Assembly (NCBI RefSeq): GCF_033439725.1
Contig: NW_026944387.1
Location: 1,116,001 to 1,180,000, forward strand
Source: Neurospora tetraspora
Lineage: Eukaryota > Ascomycota > Sordariomycetes > Sordariales > Sordariaceae
Length of the DNA: 64,000 nucleotides
Direction of reading: 5' to 3'
A program made the translations under genes and the position numbers. Within the stretch, counting starts at the first letter, position 1, and each line of letters begins with the position of its first letter. Below the pieces are notes generated by a model. That model was not told the DNA's origin. It was given only the letters and a program-made list of their open reading frames with translations, and ran no database searches. Positions 57,241 to 64,000 of this stretch are shown here, one piece after another.

Positions 57241-58027
57241 GCGAGCATTGATTTTTTTTGGGGCAAAATGATGAAACGAAGCATTGAATGGCTTACACTA
57301 ACTTCAGCTGTATATATATATCTACCTTACTATTGCTTGGGAGTGTGGTTACGATATCAGCGGAATTCGATGACTTTGAAAAGCGTGATAGATTGGCTTC
57401 TTTGGTTCCTTGAGTTCGGATGGCCGGCCAAAAGTAATAAAAGAAAGAAGAGTCTCTGGGCAACCTCTTTTTTGCGTGTCCATAGTGAAAGGAGTACTGA
57501 ATCAAAACATCAAAGAAAGCGCAATCAGTCAGAAGATAATTAGATCCGTGAAACAAGCTCCGCTAGGCAGGCAGGAGGGCCCAGCCAGTGTTGCGGAACG
57601 ACGGATTACTCGACGATCACACTTCCACGAATGCCTTGGATGGTGTCCATTCTTGTTCTCACAATATATTACGCTGTCCAACTCCATTTGAAGATAAATC
57701 TGTCCGGTGAGAAGGGATGGTCGTCATTCTCGATTTGAGTGTCCGGACGCGAGGTTATCTCCGGATCACGGCCATGACTTCGGAAGGTCCCAACCCCAGT
57801 TTACCGAATTTCTTTCGGTTACTTAACCAGGCGGGCTCCTTCCCCGATTCTTTGAAACCTCAAGTCGTAAACAAAAATATATGAAAATAGTTATCATTCA
57901 TCGTCGTCCATACCCTGATGTTTGTTACATGGCATCAGATCCAATTCGTGCCTCCTTAAGAACAAAAAAAAACAGGTTCAAAAGCACCAGTACAGAAACC
58001 CCCAGTCCCAGACTGTACGCCAGCAGT
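57241..58027. other. Convergent 3' spacer
   Basis: The carrier (plus) and the next gene (minus) both end here. The interval should contain only their 3' UTRs. No gene or structured RNA was recognised. Confidence 0.65.
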
Positions 58028-58738
58028 TCAGTTTCCGTTCCAACCATATCTCCACCACATCTTATAAACAATCACACACCCCCTATCCACATAATTTTCC
58101 CCCTGCCCATTCGGGTACGGGTACCTCACCTCCTTCACGCCCAACTCCTCCCCATACTTACACCTCGTCATCCCATCCAACACCCAACAAAGCTGCATCA
58201 TCCACGTCTTGGGTTTATCCGCATAACACCCTTGCCAGGGACTGCTCTGCCCCGGCATCTCATCATGATTCCGGTCCCACACCTTAAGGAAAAACCAGGC
58301 GATGTGGTGGTTCGGCTTCCACGTCTCCTTGGTCGGGTTTTTGATCAGGTTGTGTCTGGTCCCGAAGAAGGCCTCCAGTAGGGGGAGGAGTTGGTAGGTG
58401 GGGTAGGGGATTTCGGAAGCTAGTTCGGAAGCTCCTCCTGGAATGGGAGTGGAGGAGGTGTCTTTTGGGTTGGGGTTGGGGTTGGGGTTGGACTTCTTGG
58501 AGGCGATTAGGGGTTGGAGGAAATCACGCTCGAATTCGGTCCAGAAGGGGAGGATGGCGGGCGAGAGGAGCCAGCGGGTGAAGGCTTCGTAGGAGGTGAA
58601 GCCGGCTTTGAGGGAGGCGGGTTCGAGGATGACGCGGTGGATGGGGGTGTTCATCTCTTCGATGGTGAGGAAGGTGTTTTCTAAGGTGGTGTCTTTGGAG
58701 TCGGAGGACATGGTGGTGTCTTTGGTGTCGGAGGACAT
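58028..58738 (-). CDS. Unrecognised 236-residue protein, intact member of a local paralogue pair
   Basis: The minus-strand frame from ATG 58738 to TGA at 58028 encodes 236 residues with no intron. I do not recognise the family. The N-terminus has a 9-residue duplication (MSSDTKDTT, MSSDSKDTT). Then follows a globular-looking part with SYEAFTRWLLS, PFWTEFERDF, an (NP)4 spacer, TWKPNHHIAWFFLKVWDRN, KTWMMQLCWVLDGMTRCKYG and an aromatic, basic C-terminus. It is rich in Trp, Phe and His and has no signal peptide or obvious membrane helix. The neighbour at 59522-59953 shares the SW/PF/E-E-DF block, HIAWF and VLDG blocks in the same order, so the two are paralogues. The start was chosen because the frame upstream, although open for 57 codons, has no other ATG and overlaps a TATA element at 58889-58896. 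The CAA-rich leader resembles that of the paralogue. Confidence 0.7.
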   Translation of the reverse strand: MSSDTKDTTMSSDSKDTTLENTFLTIEEMNTPIHRVILEPASLKAGFTSYEAFTRWLLSPAILPFWTEFERDFLQPLIASKKSNPNPNPNPKDTSSTPIPGGASELASEIPYPTYQLLPLLEAFFGTRHNLIKNPTKETWKPNHHIAWFFLKVWDRNHDEMPGQSSPWQGCYADKPKTWMMQLCWVLDGMTRCKYGEELGVKEVRYPYPNGQGENYVDRGCVIVYKMWWRYGWNGN

Positions 58739-58888
58739 TTTGGATGATGATGATGGCTGTTGGTTGTTGTTTGTTTTGTTACTGTGAGGTTGTTGTTGTT
58801 GTTGTGAAGTTGCTGTTGTGAAGCTTTTAATGCTCTGGATGAGGCTGATTGTGAAAGAGAAAAGTCTAGATGAGCTATCACCTCGAAT

Positions 58889-58896
58889 TTTATATA
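58889..58896 (-). promoter_or_regulatory. TATA element upstream of the 236-residue gene
   Basis: TATATAAA reads on the minus strand about 150 nt before the ATG at 58738, followed by a CAA-rich leader. The spacing suits a short 5' UTR of about 100-130 nt and argues for the downstream start codon. Confidence 0.5.
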
Positions 58897-59521
58897 TCTT
58901 GTGGCTCAATCGTCATCGAGCGGGGCAAACGTGGGTGATCAAAGAGAAGCTGTTTTGCCTGATCGTGGATGTGAGACAGCGGCGATTGACGCCATGAATG
59001 CTTTGGCTGTGCTCAGAAAGAGAGTGTTGTTCGAAATACATCCTCGCTGTTCAGTTCACAACGGTTGTGTCAGCGGAAGTGTTCCTGTTTGTCCTTGTGA
59101 AGACATGAACCCGGCGTTCCCGCGTCGAAACAAAGAAGATGACAGCATCGGGAAGACTGTTCAGTGAACAAGGCGACAATTCAGCCCGAGTTCCGTGCCC
59201 AAGACAAAGAAGGTAGCTAGTTTTTACTCTGGTATTTGCTGCCTAGGGTGCGCGCATCGTGGGTGGGTTAGCAATAATGTCTTGCTCTCAAACGTCCGAT
59301 GTCGACAGGCGCATTATTCACAAAAGCACATGGGGTTGGCACTTAGTTGCTAAGTTTCATGTAAACTGGAAATGTGATGTATTTCTGAACCTAGATAGGA
59401 GGCATAGGATCTCTTTGACCGACAAAGTAGCAAGTGAAACGATGGTAGTTCCTGAAACGGAATGATTCAGGTAGAAGGGTAATATGATGGTGCTGGAGCG
59501 ACACTCACCTTGACGTACCTT
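58897..59521. other. Spacer between the two paralogues
   Basis: This is the upstream region of the intact paralogue and the 3' region of the interrupted one. The short open frames carry no motif. I see no repeat or RNA gene. Confidence 0.55.
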
Positions 59522-59953
59522 TTAGTTGTAGGTAATGTAATGCCCAAAACTCATCTCGCAAAGACCATCAAGGACAATGATCAGATCCGTCGCCCATGCC
59601 CTCACGTCCGCCGAGTGCGCATTGCGCCAGCCACTAGGTCGAGCGCGCCGTCCTTCGGCTCGTTTGACCTAGTAGCAGAACCAGGCAATGTGCTGGGCTA
59701 AATCCCAATTAACCTTCGAAGGGTGCTCGAGGGACAGGGAAACGCTCAGGTGAACGAACTCCTTGACGCGATTGACGACGTCCCGGCCCCTTACGCTAAC
59801 ATGCTCGATATTGATGCCATCAAGGGTGAAATCGGCTTCGAGCTCGAGGAAGAAAGGTTCTACGACACGAGAGTTAACCCAGCTGTCAATTGAGTGATAA
59901 TCGGGGAATCCAAGGATCTCACCGATGGTCCCTAAGATCTCGTGGCGTGACAT
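59522..59953 (-). pseudogene. Shorter paralogue interrupted by an in-frame TAG
   Basis: From ATG 59953 the frame runs 94 codons to TAG at 59669-59671 (ending QHIAWFCY), then continues in the same frame for 48 codons to TAA at 59522-59524. The part after the TAG still aligns with the intact neighbour: RAWATDLIIVLDGLCEMSFG against KTWMMQLCWVLDGMTRCKYG, at nearly the same distance from HIAWF. Before it, DYHSIDSWVNSRVVEPFFLE and EADF match SYEAFTRWLLS, PFWTEFERDF. Similarity on both sides of the stop, without a frameshift, points to a nonsense mutation in a once complete gene, or to readthrough. An earlier in-frame ATG at 60046 adds 31 Gln/His/Thr-rich residues and may be leader. Compared with the neighbour this copy lacks the (NP) spacer and the last 35 residues. 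Function unknown. Confidence 0.65.
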
Positions 59954-60288
59954 GTTGAATTGGTCGTGAGTAGGTTGATGATTTGTTGGCTGTTGTTGTT
60001 TATGATGAGAAATCAAACTGGACAAAAGTGAGAGGCGCGCACGCATATTTGTGGACGCTTGTCAGTGAAAACCATAAGCGATTGTTCATGGTTCGAAGTG
60101 ATGGACAGTAAAACCATTATCACGAAAACTCGGATGGCTGTGTTAGAACGTAGTAAAAATCCAAGTGTTCTGGAAGACGGGACATGGTCAGTTTACAATG
60201 AGATTGTGATGGCCATGTCATTGTTGGGTTCTACAACGGCCTTTGTCCACTTGGAATTCTGTTGACTGAGATAGTGGCGTTGTGCGGC
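59954..60288. other. Short spacer before the AlkB-type gene
   Basis: This interval carries the CAA-rich leader of the interrupted paralogue and the 3' UTR of the AlkB-type gene. Nothing else is visible. Confidence 0.55.
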
Positions 60289-61404
60289 TCAGTCCCTCAT
60301 CTGCCTAACATTGATGTTGATGCGCTTGTTCTTCATCCAGCCCCTCCAAGCCTCATACTTTCCGTCTTCCGCGGGCCAATCCTCCAGCCACTCGGGACAG
60401 GTGCCCTTGAAGATTTTGGGCACACCATGCCAGGCAAATCTGGACTCCTTGGTCATGTAAATGACATCGCCGGACCGTAGCCTTAGCAGCAAGAACTTTT
60501 TCTTGCCTTTGCCACTTTCACTTTCTTCGGTCTCCTTCTGCTTGCCCCAGTCCTCGGGGCAAATCATGAACAGAGAATCGCAGCCGATGCTCAAGCTGAC
60601 CAAACCCTTGTCGGTCTCCTCTGACACATCCCGGTGCATCATCATGGTGTCGCCAGGGGTGTAGAAGTTCACAATGGCAGCTTGGGCCAAGGTCTCGGGA
60701 AACAGGGTCTCCAAAAAACCGGAAATGTCTTTGGGGAACTCGGGGGGCAGCTCGCCCGGGTAAACGCGGTTCGTCCAGTCATACTGGCCGCCCAAGGTAA
60801 CCCAGTGCAGTTTGCGGTTGAAGACTTGGTGAAAGGTGAGAGGGTTGTGTACAGAAGGGTCCTTGGGCTCAAAGCAAGTCTCGGAATCGGGAGGATATGA
60901 GAAGAAGGAATCCTGAACACCTGTTTCGGGATCGACGGGCGGATAGGGTAGCTTGAAATGAAGGTGCATGTTGGTCTGGTGATGGGGTTTGTTGAGATCG
61001 CGATGGATGATGTTGCGCAGAAGTGTCTTCTGGACCTCGGGGGGGATGATGTTTGGGAGAATCAAGAGACCTTGGGGGGTTGGTCAGTGAAGATTCATGA
61101 GAAGAGAGGTCCAAGACTTGTGTTCACCAGGCAAGAGGGGATGGTAGTAGATCGGGGCGTCCTTGTCTGCGCGGAACTCTGGTGAGTCCTCGGGGCAGAT
61201 ATAGCTGAACGACTTGTTCAAGGTTTCGGTAGGGATTGAGCCAGCGAGCACAAACTCGGGGGCCTTTTCTGGACTGCGCAAGTCATCGATCTCGGGGCTG
61301 TTCATGACAATCTTCTGGTCGACTTTGGCGAACGACTTCCACTTGAGTCGCAGCTCATCCGACGGCTGCTCATGCGCATCCAGGTCATGGTGTCCACCCA
61401 TCAT
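60289..61404 (-). CDS. AlkB-type Fe(II)/2-oxoglutarate dioxygenase (ALKBH1/Abh1-like)
   Basis: Two exons on the minus strand, 61404-61128 and 61070-60289, encode 352 residues. The 57-nt intron runs GTGAAC...AAG with a CTGAC branch site. Family members oxidatively demethylate nucleic acid bases using iron, oxygen and 2-oxoglutarate. Iron ligands are visible as H238 and D240 in MMMHRDVSEET and H307 in RFAWHGVPKI. The Arg pair for 2-oxoglutarate lies in NKRININVRQM near the C-terminus, and the substrate-lid region has VNFYTPGDTM. The N-terminal half (LDAHEQPSDELRLKWKSF, then LPNIIPPEVQKTLLRNIIHR) matches the longer fungal proteins related to ALKBH1 rather than the short AlkB2/3 type. A Glu/Ser/Gly/Lys-rich loop at about residues 260-275 is extra. 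ALKBH1-type enzymes act on tRNA or DNA, and the true substrate here is open. The ATG at 61404 is the first of two adjacent ATGs; the upstream frame has no other ATG. Confidence 0.88.
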
Positions 61405-62587
61405 CTTGTACCGGATATCCGTAGAATAAATCGACAAAAGATATATACGGATATCTCACTCGACTTTTCCCTTGTGTGACGTTGCGGATTGTATATCGAA
61501 AGATGAAATTGTGGGGAAACCAAGTGAAGATGCTTGGGCGTGGAGGTGAGGCTTGGCGTCTGGCTGGAGCCCCTGGGCGCCACAAGTCAGGGGTAGTCAA
61601 CAGAGCTCGTGGCTGCCCCATCCTACTTGGTGCCGTGGGCTGTACAACGAAGTACACCGGCACCAAGGGGACGGCCTCCCGGTATCATGTGTTACTTGAA
61701 AGCTTGTATCTTTCAATACCTCGAAACAAAAGGGTGTCCTGGATCTGACGCGAAAATGCGGCATTCACCAGGGGCATCTTTGGACGCGTGCTTTCCTCCC
61801 TTGCAGTCCAGTGGTTTCCGTGGCGCCGTCGCGGTCCGCGCTTTTTGTGTTGACACCGATTGCAAGCGCCAATCGTCGAACTAACGAACCCACTGCACTA
61901 CAGCGGGCCACCCCCTGAACCGTCCTCTAAATCCGGAAAACCACACGGCACTTGAACGACAACCACAACTTCGACCTTTGAAACAACAACTTGCACGCCC
62001 ACCGCCTCTCCTTCCTTGAACTTCTCGTCCCTTCACCGTCCCTTAAAAACTTGAACGAGATCCAGGGTGCAGGAACAACGGACGACAAGTGGAATTACAT
62101 CGACCGCTGCATTATAGTGTTGGTGCATACAATTCGTCCTCCATCAGCAGTCTCCCGCATTCGAGCTCCGCCTAGGACGACCCATCGACGCAGGCTACGC
62201 AGCATCACGACAAAAAAGTCAACACCAAAACAAAGTATTTACGGTAGTACTGTAGCCTTTTGACGGCAACGACGGAGGAATCCACCCTTTCTGTTTATCA
62301 ATCCGCCACTGCGAACCCTTTGGACACCATCCCTGGCTGGACCCTGACTCTCAAAAAGCGACGCTTAACGACGGCGTTCACCTTCTCCGTCTGCCGCCCC
62401 ACGCTTCTGGGCTTTCCTATCACTGTAACCACAGCGCTATAGCATCGTCGTAATCGTCCCCCACCACGACCTCGAACACCAGGCACCACGACTCCAGTCA
62501 AGGTCAATTCTTTCCCTCTAGGAAGACCGAGGAACCTCCAAAAACGCCGACCTCAGGAAACCGACCGAGACTGGCAACAGAGCCACC
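61405..62587. other. Divergent promoter region of the AlkB-type gene and cdc-2
   Basis: The two genes point away from each other with about 1.2 kb between start codons. The cdc-2 side, from about 61920, is C/A-rich, has many short pyrimidine runs and probably includes a long 5' UTR. No gene or structured RNA is supported; a tRNA-like patch near 61873-61918 was examined and rejected. Confidence 0.6.
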
Positions 62588-63704
62588 ATGGAGAACTACC
62601 AGAAGCTAGAAAAGATTGGCGAGGGTACTACATCTCCACCTCCCTTCTGTTACCTCTTGACCACATACTGACCTCCCACCTTCCGCACAGGAACGTATGG
62701 TGTCGTTTACAAGGCCCGCGACTTGGCCAACAGCGGGCGCATTGTCGCGCTCAAGAAGATCCGTCTCGAAGCCGAAGATGAGGGTGTTCCCTCCACCGCC
62801 ATCCGCGAGATCTCCCTGCTCAAGGAGATGCGCGACCCCAACATTGTGCGCCTCCTCAACATCGTTCACGCCGACGGCGGCACAGGCCATAAGCTGTACC
62901 TTGTCTTCGAATTCCTCGACCTCGATCTGAAAAAGTACATGGAGGCTCTTCCTGTCAGCGACGGTGGTAGGGGAAAGGCTCTTCCCGAAGGTACGGGCGC
63001 GGGACTGCACAACTTGGGACTGGGCGAGGATATCATCAAGAAGTTCATGAGCCAGCTTTGCGAGGGCGTCCGATACTGCCACAGCCACCGTGTCCTACAC
63101 CGCGATCTCAAGCCCCAGAACCTGCTTATCGACCGCGACGGCAACCTAAAGTTGGCAGATTTCGGTCTCGCCCGCGCCTTCGGTGTTCCACTCCGTACTT
63201 ATACTCACGAGGTCGTCACATTGTGGTATCGTGCCCCGGAAATTCTGCTTGGTGGTCGTCAGTACTCGACCGGTATCGATATGTGGTCCGTCGGTTGCAT
63301 CTTTGCCGAGATGTGCACACGCAAGCCCTTGTTCCCTGGTGATTCGGAAATTGACGAGATCTTCAAGATCTTCCGGTACGTTTATGCCAATACCTGCTTT
63401 TTCCCTAGTCTTTCATACTGACTTCTTTTCCTCCAATAGTCTGCTTGGAACCCCTACTGAGGACATCTGGCCCGGCGTCACCTCCTATCCCGACTTCAAG
63501 GCATCCTTCCCCAAGTGGGTACGCGACTACAACGTACCACTCTGCCAGAACCTCGACGACGTCGGTCTCGAGCTTCTTGAATCCATGCTCGTCTACGATC
63601 CTGCCGGCCGAATCTCTGCCAAGGCAGCATGCAACCACCCTTACTTTGAGGACTACAACCCCAAGCCAAAGAGCAAATATCGCGACAGCAGCAGATACGC
63701 CTAG
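62588..63704 (+). CDS. cdc-2: Cyclin-dependent kinase 1 (Cdc2/NIMX)
   Basis: Exons 62588-62624, 62691-63375 and 63440-63704 encode 328 residues. Introns are 66 nt and 64 nt, with GT...AG ends. This is the main cell-cycle Ser/Thr kinase, active with cyclins at G1/S and G2/M. The N-terminus [20 protein letters not shown] has the inhibitory-phosphorylation pair T14/Y15. The cyclin-binding helix is PSTAIRE, the ATP lysine is K34, the catalytic loop is HRDLKPQN with D151, and DFG has D169. T184 in [16 protein letters not shown] is the activating T-loop site, and [13 protein letters not shown] and the HPYFEDYN end are typical of CDK1. An insertion of roughly 25 residues (about 95-125, [16 protein letters not shown]) lies where yeast Cdc2 has a short loop; I recall similar inserts in other filamentous ascomycetes. 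The first intron splits the glycine-rich loop. The AlkB-type gene is divergent. Confidence 0.97.
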
Positions 63705-64000
63705 GGGCATTCGCCAATGTCAATGAATGAGCATCATGGCAACAGCAGATCGACTGTCCACGCTTTGAAGCCGGCTGCTTAGGTTCAGTTGGATCTCGGT
63801 GACCCCAATGGGGGCATATCGCCGCCAAGTACAGACCTTGGTGATTGTACGAGTGGCGAGTGACGTTGACACACCGAAGCGGTGACAGAAACACACTGTC
63901 ATCATCATCATCAGCACCTGAAGCATATCATAGCATCCCACTTTGCTTTCAGGATACTCGGAAACATGATTTTCGACACATCAAGATACCCATACCTACT
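63705..64000. other. cdc-2 downstream region to the window edge
   Basis: This is presumably cdc-2 3' UTR and spacer. A short ATC/ATG-type triplet repeat lies near 63898-63912. No gene is visible. Confidence 0.6.

Noticed and set aside
61873-61918. Minus-strand A-box-like TAGTGCAGTGG followed by a TTCGA
   Set aside because: The two boxes are only about 14 nt apart, far too close for a tRNA, and no cloverleaf stems could be formed.

Overview
The window looks like nuclear DNA of a filamentous ascomycete of the Neurospora/Sordaria lineage (Sordariales). The supporting signs are short spliceosomal introns (about 50-130 nt, CTAAC/CTGAC branch sites), a single dispersed 5S rRNA gene with a TATA element 29 nt upstream, and a set of typical Pezizomycotina genes: phytochrome histidine kinase, HET-domain gene, CDK1 with PSTAIRE, Atg13, Hse1 and a copper-fist regulator. 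Exon boundaries were worked out by eye from reading frame, splice consensus and family motifs; none was tested against transcripts.

Layout. Positions 1-458 hold the Q-rich 3' end of a plus-strand gene. Only one recognisable gene, a copper-fist transcription factor (9054-10813, minus), lies between there and 21760, in a gene-poor stretch with local G-rich and tandem repeats. Then come a PanE/ApbA-type 2-dehydropantoate 2-reductase (21761-23176, plus), a 5S rRNA gene (24827-24945, plus), and a 5-kb fungal phytochrome gene (29396-34250, plus) preceded by a long leader. A tRNA-His(GTG) gene with a 30-nt intron (35275-35376) is followed by a HET-domain gene that has lost its 5' end (35729-37228), in a neighbourhood of poly-pyrimidine and poly-purine tracts and a 14-copy 9-bp minisatellite. 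On the minus strand follow hse-1 (ESCRT-0, 38994-41570), atg13/apg-13 (autophagy, 42902-46020) and a 1,682-residue ankyrin/RCC1/BTB protein resembling IBTK (49359-54407).

The right end carries a mitochondrial 2-oxodicarboxylate carrier (55878-57240, plus) with a GC-AG intron and an 11-nt exon, then two neighbouring minus-strand genes of an unrecognised family. One is intact (58028-58738); the other is shorter and interrupted by an in-frame TAG (59522-59953). An AlkB-type dioxygenase (60289-61404, minus) is divergent from cdc-2/CDK1 (62588-63704, plus).

The genes do not form an obvious cluster; this is ordinary mixed chromosomal gene order. hse-1 and atg13 are both membrane-trafficking or degradation genes lying head to tail, but nothing in the sequence shows joint control. 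The least explained items are the HIAWF paralogue pair with its in-frame stop, the coding-looking extension after the stop of the first gene, the 5'-truncated HET gene beside the tRNA, and the roughly 20 kb with one visible gene.
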